Positions 1 through 7,824 of a stretch of 33,982 bases of DNA are shown here, piece after piece. Under the pieces are notes generated by a model. The model saw nothing but the letters and a program-made list of their open reading frames with translations. It was not told the origin of the DNA and did not search any database. Position 1 is the first letter of the stretch; each line of letters opens with the position of its first letter. Position numbers and translations under genes: made by a program. The stretch is from Vallitaleaceae bacterium (GTDB lineage Bacteria; Bacillota; Clostridia; Lachnospirales; Vallitaleaceae): positions 1 through 33,982 of the forward strand of contig JANQFZ010000074.1 of NCBI GenBank assembly GCA_028277605.1, in the 5' to 3' direction.

Positions 1-306
1 TGACCGATAGCTGCTTAAGCTTTGCAATTGTCCATTTCTGTTAGCGATATGTGTTGCACCACCGCCACCAGCTGTGTACCAATCACCATGACCAGTTCCC
101 CCACCATTGTAGCCACCTGGTATTGAAGTTCCTGATGAAGTTGTTTGCCCTCCTTGACCACCAACTACTATATATAAAGTATCTCCTTTATTGAGGGATA
201 CGGTTCCTTTAGAATAACCACCCTTTCCTCCATAAGTACCCCCACCCTGAGCACCCCATACTTCTAATGTGTAAGATCCAGTCACAGGAACTGTATAAGT
301 CTGATA
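1..306 (-). repeat. Left arm of the terminal inverted repeat
   Basis: Bases 1-99 are an exact reverse complement of 33884-33982. Identity continues to about 306 with six mismatches (at 100, 120, 130, 160, 229 and 290), then falls off sharply. Four mismatches are silent; 120 gives Pro/Ser and 290 gives Val/Ala. The arm codes for the Gly-rich C-terminal domain of the left giant protein. Confidence 0.95.
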
Positions 307-3300
307 ACTACCTGTATAATTAAATGTGATGTTCTCTCCAGCACTAGAGGGTATATATTCTGGATTTGGTATTACTTGTTCTGGTACATAATCTGGATTA
401 GGTATTTCACCTTCTATATAAACAGTGTATTTTAAAGGATACCACGGATCAGTTTCTCCACCGTCTAGAGTTAATGTTAGGTCATCCGCTATTAACCAGT
501 CAGAAGATGCTCCTATATTATTTTCAGCTACAATAGAAACTTCTAACTCAGATGTATTAATTGGTGTTTTAAAGTTAAGTGCTTTGATTTCTAATAAGCT
601 GTTATTCTTTTTAGATGTTTTCCAAGTATCTAATACTTTTCCTGAAATATCTAAGGCCCTTACTTCAAAATAACCATCCAATCCGCTTGCCTTTATTTCT
701 CCAGAAAAGCTGTAATTCCTATCTTCTAATCCAACAGTCATCATGACATACTTATCTACTCTGTTGCTACCTGAAGTACTCTTTATTTCAAAAGACCCTG
801 TTCCTGATATTTTTCCAGAACCAGTTACTCTAGAAAAAGTGACTCCATTACTATTTGAAGTATGCTTTCTCCAGTTAATGATATCTCCCATATCAGATAC
901 TTGCTCAGCATTACCATTGTATATAAATTCTTGTTTAGGATGTAATGCCTTTAATCTTGTGACCAATTCAGTAGAATCCATCGCCAAATTACCTCCAATT
1001 ACAGACGTAGAATTTGTTCTTTGATCCATTGTAGAATCTACTGGCATGACCATTGCAAACTGTGAAGATACAGGATTATGTACTACAACATTATTGATAT
1101 CTGAATGATTAGGTGAATAGCCCACATCAAACTTTAAACCAGTTAATCCAAATTCTGGAATATTAGAATCTGCGTATATTAAGCTAGGAGCTTTATCACT
1201 CAATATATGTTTGTAGTAAATCAATGAATCACCCATTATATATTCCCCATTTGGTTTCGTATCAGGTATATCTAAATTACTTTCATATAGCATAAGATTA
1301 GTTGGTTTAGATGGTCTACTAACGACATTAGCAGGATCATTGTCCAAAATTGTTTTTGTATGATGGTTATCTCCTGTTCCCTTATATTTCTTAGAAGGAT
1401 TAGAAAAATTGCCATTATATGAACCCACATTAATTTCATCTTCCATATACTCACATGCTGATTCTGAATTATCGTTCCACATCTCCTGCGGGGTTATCTC
1501 TACTTTTCCAAATTGATCCTGAGCCATCTTAGGGCTTGAGTCTTCTTCATAATATAATATGGATTGATCACCGGAACTTGTTTGCAATATTAAATAATCA
1601 CTTATGACAGTTGCAGTATTCTCTGAATTACGTCTTTCGTTGAATTTGGCATATTCTATCGTATTTTTATCTTTTGGTGAAGAATTAGCTACATGATAGT
1701 CTAGCAAATTACCGTATCCAGCATTAGTATAGATGATACCTGTAGCATAGCTTTCTGAATGTCCACCGCCTCCTGGTTTATCATCTGCTGCAGGGTTTTT
1801 TCCCTTCCCATCAGATTTGTTACTTCTGGGACCTTCATTCCAAACTACAGTATCCAACATTTGAGGTTCTAGACTGTATCTTAACCTTCCATCAGCTGAT
1901 GTTTCAGTCAATGCTCTATTATAAAATATATTAGGATCTCCTCGTTTTACAGTTGCAATGACCTCATCCGTTTCTAATAATTGAACTGTACCATCAACAC
2001 GCGATCTATCTATTTTCCAAACTTGAGCTCTAGTTATCTTAAAGATATCATATGTAATTTCTTGAATCCAAGTATCCTCTATATCTGGCATGTTATTGTC
2101 GAAATCAGGTCCACAGATAATATTAGCTGGAACACTCCCTCTAACTGTTATAGTGTAAGAGCCATCACTACCAGGGCTTGCAGTTGCTGATACTGGTAAT
2201 TTTATTTTTCTTGTACCTGTCGAGCCATCACTTTTGGTATAAGTCTCAGTCCTATAATTCTTTTTCGTTTTTTTGGTTGTTTTTGGTTCTGTCTTACTGG
2301 GTGAGATATTAGCTCCCCAGTTATTGAATTTACGAGTAATCCCATCGCTTGCCGCTGTATGACTAATTGTGAATTTATTGATAGTTGATTGCCATTGTTT
2401 AGCTTGATCCATCGCATTATTGTAATTTTCAAAATTAGGTTTAGCTGTACATGTTGCTGTTACAGAACCTGAACCACTCTCAGTAACTGAAGTTGCATCA
2501 TTAGGTATGCTTCCTTTCCAGGTAGCACTGATATCAAGATTGCCTCCTGATACATTGACCGTTAAGTCTGAACTAGATGCTCCTGATGGGCTTGGTACCG
2601 TGTAAGATCTAGCTTTATCTCCTTCCATGAATTCAGATGGAACTCCTGTAAATAATGATTGATACGTTCTTGTAGCTTTTAGGTCTTTAAAATATTGAGC
2701 TTGAAAATCTACAATAAATTCACTCCCTCCTGATATGAAGTAAATATCTCTTGTCGTTGGAGTTCCCGCCATTGCATCAAACTTTTCATTACCAGGAGAT
2801 CCTGATTTTATCTCAGACCACCCCTGAAATCCTGAAGTATACTCTATAAATATCTCGGGATCAGGTTCTTTACTATTAAAATAAATTTTTTTATCTTGTT
2901 GAGGATCTCCAAGCAATGTGAATGAGTCCAATTGGGATGATAAATCAATTTCAATATTTCCTGTATATATAAACTCTTTTCTAGTACTCCAAGGTATATT
3001 AAAATTCTCTAAATCATGTGTAAAACTTATTTCATTTTTTCCAAGCATAAAATTCAATAACCAATTTTTATCTACACTTATCCACGTACCGTTACCTTTT
3101 ACATCATGACTAGTAGATAATTTCCCGCCTGTATTAGCTGTCTCTGTAGAATCTCCAGACACTGATAAGTTTAATTTTATTTTAGGATACTTAGCTTCAA
3201 ATTCCCCTATTTTTTTATAACAAAGCAACCAATCATTTTCGTCATATTTATCCATTGTACCAGTCACAGTTATTAGAGGAGTTTCTCCTATAACTTGCCT

Positions 3301-4680
3301 TCCTTCTATTGGCGTTGTTTCAGGATCGGAAGCTTTAACGACAAATTTACCTGTAGGTATTTCAGGCGGTGACAATGCTCCAGAATCAATTATTATAAAT
3401 CCTACATGAGAATCTTTAAATATGAGAGATTCCATAATACCTGTTGTATTAGTCACAGGTCTCCATACGACCTCATCAGAGTCCGTTAAGAAATATGCTG
3501 GTCCTATGACACCACTTAGTCCCCATGACATACAGTTATTTTTAAACTCAGTACCTCTATAATCTGTTATACGTTTTCTATCTGAAACATCATCTATCGA
3601 TCTATTGACGAGTGTTTCTATTATTTTGCCTGAGTGTCCAAATACACCAGAATTATTATAATTTTGATTTCCATCTAAAGCCTTTGAAGATGCGTACACT
3701 AATCGATTCCTTGGAGTTATGCCAGCTACATACTCCAAATATGCTACGCAAGGTAAGAACAAATATGTGCCTTCAAATGCTGGACTTGATACTCTTACTA
3801 CAGTATCAATCTTTATTAAAGGAGGCTTGGTGTAAATCTGATCATATTTAATAAATCTTTCAATCTCATCCGCATAAAATTCCTTTTGATCCTTATTGCC
3901 CATAGCATATAGTGTTATCATTAAATCAATATATTTTAATTTATTCTCAAATATCTCATCATCAGTAGCTATTCTATAATCTACAGCTTTTATATATTCC
4001 CTCAACTTTTTTTCTAAAGGTTTTGACTCATTGTTATAATTTTTAAAGAAATAAGACCAAAGATTTTGAGCTTTTGTAGCATCTGGAGAATCAAATTTTT
4101 CAGCCTTTTTATCGTCTAATACATCTTTCCACTTTCCCTCTGATAAATCTGTTAACTTTCCCTCTGATAAATCTGCTAACTTTCCCTCTTTTAGTTTTTC
4201 TTTTAGTATTTCTTCTAGTTTATCTTCTAATTTTTTATAATAAAGATTTCCTGGATCAGAGCTTATATTATATGATTTTCTTAGTTTATAATCTAAATCA
4301 GCATCTTGAACATAATGAAGTTTTCCATCTCCAGCTGAATACCAACCTAGCGAAGAAAATTCTGTTTCTACCCAAATAGAAGATGGTACAAAAACAAAAC
4401 TATTATCCATATCAGGGAAGTGGTCAACATACTCATTTTCTATTTGTTCCGTTACATAAATAGGGTAATCTTTATCGTAATTTAATGGCTCCTTAAACGT
4501 TTCATGAGATATACAAACCCTAAAACAAGTGGTCATACTTATACCACCTGATAAATTAGGCGTTCCACCTGCGGGTAAGCTTCCACTTTTACCTGTTACT
4601 TCTGCATAAACATATTTAGGCATATTAATTTGTGTTAGTAATAATGCTGAAATCAGGATGTGTATGACAAATTTTTTCAT
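1..4680 (-). CDS. Giant exported glycine-rich surface protein, left copy, 3' end cut by the window edge
   Basis: The frame is open from an ATG at 4680 to the window edge with no stop: 1560 codons are present and the C-terminus is missing. Residues 1-26 form a signal peptide (basic start, hydrophobic core, cleavage after VYA). Visible parts are a long N-terminal region of unknown fold, a short 8-residue repeat near residues 165-190, a Ser/Gly/Thr-rich middle, a jelly-roll, carbohydrate-binding-like stretch at about 1250-1410, a Pro-rich linker with repeated PNPDY/PNPEY motifs, and a Gly-rich domain from about 1455 (motif LEVWGAQGGG) to the edge. It starts 11 bp after the SLH gene, so the two are cotranscribed. 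The right-end giant gene is a full-length paralogue in opposite orientation, sharing motifs such as AGTPTTR, GGSEFIVD and DGITR. Role as adhesin, S-layer-associated protein or pilus tip is inferred from signal peptide, size and neighbours. Confidence 0.85.
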   Translation of the reverse strand, partial: MKKFVIHILISALLLTQINMPKYVYAEVTGKSGSLPAGGTPNLSGGISMTTCFRVCISHETFKEPLNYDKDYPIYVTEQIENEYVDHFPDMDNSFVFVPSSIWVETEFSSLGWYSAGDGKLHYVQDADLDYKLRKSYNISSDPGNLYYKKLEDKLEEILKEKLKEGKLADLSEGKLTDLSEGKWKDVLDDKKAEKFDSPDATKAQNLWSYFFKNYNNESKPLEKKLREYIKAVDYRIATDDEIFENKLKYIDLMITLYAMGNKDQKEFYADEIERFIKYDQIYTKPPLIKIDTVVRVSSPAFEGTYLFLPCVAYLEYVAGITPRNRLVYASSKALDGNQNYNNSGVFGHSGKIIETLVNRSIDDVSDRKRITDYRGTEFKNNCMSWGLSGVIGPAYFLTDSDEVVWRPVTNTTGIMESLIFKDSHVGFIIIDSGALSPPEIPTGKFVVKASDPETTPIEGRQVIGETPLITVTGTMDKYDENDWLLCYKKIGEFEAKYPKIKLNLSVSGDSTETANTGGKLSTSHDVKGNGTWISVDKNWLLNFMLGKNEISFTHDLENFNIPWSTRKEFIYTGNIEIDLSSQLDSFTLLGDPQQDKKIYFNSKEPDPEIFIEYTSGFQGWSEIKSGSPGNEKFDAMAGTPTTRDIYFISGGSEFIVDFQAQYFKDLKATRTYQSLFTGVPSEFMEGDKARSYTVPSPSGASSSDLTVNVSGGNLDISATWKGSIPNDATSVTESGSGSVTATCTAKPNFENYNNAMDQAKQWQSTINKFTISHTAASDGITRKFNNWGANISPSKTEPKTTKKTKKNYRTETYTKSDGSTGTRKIKLPVSATASPGSDGSYTITVRGSVPANIICGPDFDNNMPDIEDTWIQEITYDIFKITRAQVWKIDRSRVDGTVQLLETDEVIATVKRGDPNIFYNRALTETSADGRLRYSLEPQMLDTVVWNEGPRSNKSDGKGKNPAADDKPGGGGHSESYATGIIYTNAGYGNLLDYHVANSSPKDKNTIEYAKFNERRNSENTATVISDYLILQTSSGDQSILYYEEDSSPKMAQDQFGKVEITPQEMWNDNSESACEYMEDEINVGSYNGNFSNPSKKYKGTGDNHHTKTILDNDPANVVSRPSKPTNLMLYESNLDIPDTKPNGEYIMGDSLIYYKHILSDKAPSLIYADSNIPEFGLTGLKFDVGYSPNHSDINNVVVHNPVSSQFAMVMPVDSTMDQRTNSTSVIGGNLAMDSTELVTRLKALHPKQEFIYNGNAEQVSDMGDIINWRKHTSNSNGVTFSRVTGSGKISGTGSFEIKSTSGSNRVDKYVMMTVGLEDRNYSFSGEIKASGLDGYFEVRALDISGKVLDTWKTSKKNNSLLEIKALNFKTPINTSELEVSIVAENNIGASSDWLIADDLTLTLDGGETDPWYPLKYTVYIEGEIPNPDYVPEQVIPNPEYIPSSAGENITFNYTGSYQTYTVPVTGSYTLEVWGAQGGGTYGGKGGYSKGTVSLNKGDTLYIVVGGQGGQTTSSGTSIPGGYNGGGTGHGDWYTAGGGGATHIANRNGQLQSLSSYRS
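4131..4190 (-). repeat. 24-bp in-frame tandem repeat in the left giant gene
   Basis: About two and a half copies of a 24-bp unit encode successive LSEGKLxD segments (EGKLADLSEGKLTDLSEGKW). The unit is a multiple of three, so gain or loss of copies would keep the frame. The right paralogue has no matching repeat at this place. Confidence 0.8.
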
Positions 4681-4691
4681 TTACATACCCC

Positions 4692-5831
4692 CTAATTCTC
4701 TAACACTAATTGTTTAAAATTATCTATAGTTTCATATCCTAAATTAGAGCCATATCTCTTAAAATACCCACTATGATCATTTCTGATAACTGTTACTACA
4801 GAATCCTTATCATTATTATGCTTTACAGTAATGACATCAAAATCAAAGGTTTCTTTTGCTCCTTTTAATAACTTAATATAATATTCTGGATCAGTAGCTG
4901 GACTGGGCAACCCAAAAGGTCTACATAGTATTCCTTCAAACATAATAGAATCGTATTGACCTATGAATTCTCTAAGTTTTGAATAGGTTCTTACTGTCAT
5001 CATCCCTTCCGAATAATCATTATCATACCCAGTTTTTAATAAACTGATAGTATTGCCTTTAATTTTTATTCCATGCATTAATTGATCCATAGTTATTTTT
5101 AAATATCCTTTAATTACAATATTGTTAAATAGGTCTTTATCTGCCATTCTTTTCACAACAATAATAGCTTGCTCTCTAGTCAAATTACCTTTTGGATTTA
5201 TGTACCCTTTTTCTAGTATATTATAATCACTGTCTAATATAGGTGCTTTTGTACCTAGAAGTAATCCTGCATCATAACTTAATTCTAAAGCTAATTGTGC
5301 CCATGAGCTTACTTCATTCAAATCTTCTAACTCTTCGTGAGCTCTATCTCTAGAACTTAAGATTTGAGTTTGAGCATAATTCATAAACATTACACAAGCT
5401 TGTTCTCTTGTTATTAAATCATTAGGTGCGAAGTTGTTATTACCTACTCCATTGACAATACCTAAGGTATTAGCAACTTTTACATACTTACTATCCGTAT
5501 CAGAAAATTTAATATCCGTTGAAACATTTTCAAAATAGTTATCTAATGTTAACTCTTTGAATTTCCATTTTAAGGTTATGTAGTCTTCTTTTCTAGAATT
5601 TCGTTCATTCACTTGAGCAAATATCGTTGTTACAACTAATTCAGTAAATTCTTCTCTAGTTATAGGATCTTGGTAATTTGACTGAAGATGGACTGGGATA
5701 TAACCAGCACTGATACTTTCTTCAACATATTCTTTAGCCCATGAACTAGGTACACTTTCTTCTGCAAATACGGGCTGTATTGATAATAACAAAATCATAG
5801 TTACTAAAATAGACTTAATAAGTTTTTTCAT
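4692..5831 (-). CDS. Exported SLH-domain protein, left copy
   Basis: 379 residues. A signal peptide is cleaved after about residue 23 (PVFA|EE). Three S-layer homology repeats follow, at about 28-78, 108-157 and 170-230, each ending in the typical TREE/TREQ motif (ITREEFTEL, LITREQACVM, LTREQAIIVV). A C-terminal domain of about 150 residues resembles no family I know but matches the end of the right-side SLH protein. SLH domains bind pyruvylated secondary wall polymer, so this protein should sit on the cell wall outside the membrane. The ribosome site AGGAGG lies 5 bp before the ATG. It leads a two-gene unit with the giant protein 11 bp downstream, which suggests that the SLH protein anchors or assembles the giant product. 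It lacks the roughly 140-residue N-terminal extension of the right copy. Confidence 0.92.
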   Translation of the reverse strand: MKKLIKSILVTMILLLSIQPVFAEESVPSSWAKEYVEESISAGYIPVHLQSNYQDPITREEFTELVVTTIFAQVNERNSRKEDYITLKWKFKELTLDNYFENVSTDIKFSDTDSKYVKVANTLGIVNGVGNNNFAPNDLITREQACVMFMNYAQTQILSSRDRAHEELEDLNEVSSWAQLALELSYDAGLLLGTKAPILDSDYNILEKGYINPKGNLTREQAIIVVKRMADKDLFNNIVIKGYLKITMDQLMHGIKIKGNTISLLKTGYDNDYSEGMMTVRTYSKLREFIGQYDSIMFEGILCRPFGLPSPATDPEYYIKLLKGAKETFDFDVITVKHNNDKDSVVTVIRNDHSGYFKRYGSNLGYETIDNFKQLVLEN

Positions 5832-5875
5832 AGTGTCCTCCTAAATCAAACATGTATTTTTGAATATTCATTGTT

Positions 5876-5904
5876 ATTATAACATAATATTTTATATGTT
5901 ATAA
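5876..5904 (-). promoter_or_regulatory. Candidate promoter within a palindrome upstream of the left SLH gene
   Basis: On the minus strand TATAAT (5876-5881) is preceded at exactly 17 bp by TTATAA (5899-5904), a plausible -10/-35 pair about 45 bp before the start codon. The same bases form an inverted repeat with 10-bp perfect arms (5877-5886 and 5895-5904), so a dimeric repressor could cover the promoter. The AT-rich composition makes chance palindromes possible. Confidence 0.5.
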
Positions 5905-5936
5905 ATTAAATTAATTATTTCTAAAAACTAAAAAAT

Positions 5937-5950
5937 ACGTAATAATTCGT
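5937..5950. promoter_or_regulatory. CGTAAT-type palindromic element, left copy
   Basis: ACGTAATAATTCGT is an imperfect palindrome about 110 bp upstream of the left SLH gene. Eleven of 13 positions match the perfect palindrome upstream of the right SLH gene at 27381-27393. It could be a shared operator for the two SLH/giant pairs; this is inference from two sites only. Confidence 0.3.
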
Positions 5951-5973
5951 TCCATAATTACAGAAGTATGACA

Positions 5974-6222
5974 TTATACCATTAACAATTTGCTACCATC
6001 TTTAATACATAATTCTTTTAAGGAAAAGGAACTTTCCATCTCATGTTTTTTATCAATGCAGCATAACGCTAAACTATCATTATTTATCATTATCCTTTCT
6101 ACAGAACATACTATCTTAATTATTAATTGTTTAGCATCAATGACTTTCATCACAACAGGTAATAAAAATTCATAGCTTTTATTTATAGCTGGAAAAAAAA
6201 CTTCAACGCTAATTTTATCCAT
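5974..6222 (-). CDS. YukD/EsaB-like ubiquitin-fold T7SS protein
   Basis: 82 residues, the size of the YukD/EsaB family of type VII secretion accessory proteins. The C-terminal pattern (FSLKELCIKDGSKLLMV, residues 66-82) is the usual ubiquitin-fold ending of hydrophobic strand, short helix, DGS turn and final strand, with no C-terminal di-glycine. EsaB is a small cytoplasmic factor needed for or regulating T7 secretion in Staphylococcus aureus and Bacillus subtilis. AAGGAG lies 6 bp before the ATG. It starts one base after the stop of the DUF5081-like gene and is the last gene of the essC operon; no terminator is evident after it. The family call rests on size, the C-terminal motif and context. 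Confidence 0.8.
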   Translation of the reverse strand: MDKISVEVFFPAINKSYEFLLPVVMKVIDAKQLIIKIVCSVERIMINNDSLALCCIDKKHEMESSFSLKELCIKDGSKLLMV

Positions 6223-6223
6223 A

Positions 6224-7054
6224 TTACTCTCCTTTTTTATTAAATATCCACTTTAAGGATTTCTTAAAACCACCTATTTGATATTCAAGTTCACTCATAA
6301 TCTGTTCACTATTGCAGCTACATATTATTATGTCATCATCAACACTGCTTATTTTCCACAAATAGTCGTGTCCTCCATAAAGTGTAAAACTATTGTTATC
6401 CATTTGGTCTTCATTTTTTATTTTTACTAGAATAGTAGATAAATACTTCTTTTCTTTTAAAGCAATATACAGATCTAAAGCCATATCTGACGGACACCCA
6501 TTTTTTACAATCTCTTTAACCACTTCTTCTTTATTACCTTGTTGTATATTAGTTTTTATTTCTTCATAGTCTGCTTTAGTTAGTGAAAAATCTACTTTTT
6601 TATCCTTATAATCATTCTCTGTAACAATGCATTCCCTTATATTGTCTAGCATCTTCTGCACGGTTATCAAAGGTGTTAAAATATAAGTATTCTTTATTAG
6701 TCTATCTTCCTCTAGTTCAATAGGTATCGCTTCTGTTAAATAAAAAAATTTCAACAATCTTTCTCCACTCATCCACCTACCTTGACACACAATAAACATT
6801 TTTGGGTGACAGCAGTAATGTATAAGTTTAAACAAATCATTATCAATAGTTATAGCACCATCTAGTTCTATTTCAATATATTTTTTATTTTCTAGCTGCT
6901 GTTTTACCTTATTCCATTTTTCTCTTATTTTTGCTTGACTCAAGCGGTAAGTATCGTCTTCAATGCCATAGATAACCTCAGCACCCGTTAATGCCGCTAA
7001 ATAGACATACTCATGTAAGGTTAACACATAACCTGCTTCACCTATTTTCCCCAT
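6224..7054 (-). CDS. DUF5081/EspG-like T7SS-associated cytoplasmic protein
   Basis: The chosen start gives 276 residues (MGKIGEAGYVLTLHEY). This ATG has AAGGAG 8 bp upstream, whereas the in-frame ATG at 7075 has no ribosome site. No signal peptide or membrane segment is visible. The N-terminus (leucine-rich helix with ALTGAEVIYG) and mixed alpha/beta layout resemble the DUF5081/EspG-like proteins encoded beside Firmicutes essC genes, which are thought to act as chaperones or adaptors for T7SS substrates. Placement between the response regulator and yukD supports a T7SS role. The exact family is a memory-based suggestion, not a search result. The C-terminal part (about 225-276) is acidic then basic and ends one base before the next gene. 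Confidence 0.65.
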   Translation of the reverse strand: MGKIGEAGYVLTLHEYVYLAALTGAEVIYGIEDDTYRLSQAKIREKWNKVKQQLENKKYIEIELDGAITIDNDLFKLIHYCCHPKMFIVCQGRWMSGERLLKFFYLTEAIPIELEEDRLIKNTYILTPLITVQKMLDNIRECIVTENDYKDKKVDFSLTKADYEEIKTNIQQGNKEEVVKEIVKNGCPSDMALDLYIALKEKKYLSTILVKIKNEDQMDNNSFTLYGGHDYLWKISSVDDDIIICSCNSEQIMSELEYQIGGFKKSLKWIFNKKGE

Positions 7055-7083
7055 TTTGCCTGCTCCTTTTATCATTTTATTTG

Positions 7084-7809
7084 CTATAATTTTAGCCTTT
7101 TTCTTATAGTATCCTTGTAGGTTCTAGAGATATTAATCTTTCCACCATTCATCATTTCTAATATCCTAAGCGTAAATGAAGCTTCCTTAATTTTACTAAT
7201 ATTAACAATATAACTTCTATGGCATCGCATAAATTGTTCGTTTAACATCTTTTCTATATTTGCTAAACAATCATAGTAAGCGATTCTTTGATTTAATGTA
7301 TGGATGTATATCTTTTTTTGACAAGCCTCAAAGTAAAGAATATCATCATAATTAATTGCATAAATCATAGTGCCAATATTAACATGAAATACATTTGAAG
7401 TTTCACCCATTATATTCAAGTAATCTCTGTAAATATCTCCCATTAATATTTCTAAATCATCCTTGTCAAAAGGTTTTGTAAAAAAACCAGATGGTCGAAT
7501 GAGTCCTGTCATAGCTTGATAAACAGAAGCTTTATCCTTAGTACTAAATACGATATAGGCATTTCTATCTTTAGCTCTTATTGTTTTAGCAATCTGAATA
7601 CCATTCAAACACGCTGTTTTGTAATTAACATCAAGAATATATACCGAAAGTGCCTCATCGGTCTCTACATACTCTAGAATTTTTTTAAACTGGGTAGTTA
7701 ACAATCCTATTCTCATATTGACTTGTGCTTTTTCAATAAAGGTTTGTATTCTCGTTTTCATACTCTTAAGGTAGGTTAAAGAATTATCATATACCACAAT
7801 TTTTACCAT
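7084..7809 (-). CDS. LytTR-family response regulator
   Basis: 241 residues. The N-terminal receiver (about 1-125) has phosphoacceptor Asp60 in YILDVN, Ser89/Thr90 and Lys112 in the FTKPFD motif; the acidic pocket is reduced to Asp8. The C-terminal LytTR DNA-binding domain (about 137-241) carries FMRCHRSYIVN at 193-203, the family hallmark (FxRxHRSYxVN). Such AgrA/LytR-type regulators bind paired 9-bp direct repeats about 21 bp apart. A matching 13-bp repeat pair lies just upstream of essC at 12550-12583, so autoregulation of this operon is likely. No sensor kinase is encoded in the window. GGAGGTG precedes the ATG, and the gene follows essC by 15 bp. Confidence 0.93.
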   Translation of the reverse strand: MVKIVVYDNSLTYLKSMKTRIQTFIEKAQVNMRIGLLTTQFKKILEYVETDEALSVYILDVNYKTACLNGIQIAKTIRAKDRNAYIVFSTKDKASVYQAMTGLIRPSGFFTKPFDKDDLEILMGDIYRDYLNIMGETSNVFHVNIGTMIYAINYDDILYFEACQKKIYIHTLNQRIAYYDCLANIEKMLNEQFMRCHRSYIVNISKIKEASFTLRILEMMNGGKINISRTYKDTIRKRLKL

Positions 7810-7824
7810 CAGAGAACACCTCCA

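Noticed and set aside
425..3851. Short plus- and minus-strand open frames over the left giant gene
   Set aside because: The minus frame from 4680 is open throughout, with a signal peptide and a paralogue at the other end; the short frames are shadows.
4131..4190. CRISPR-like array
   Set aside because: The repeats are contiguous, without spacers, and in frame in a coding sequence; they are a protein tandem repeat.
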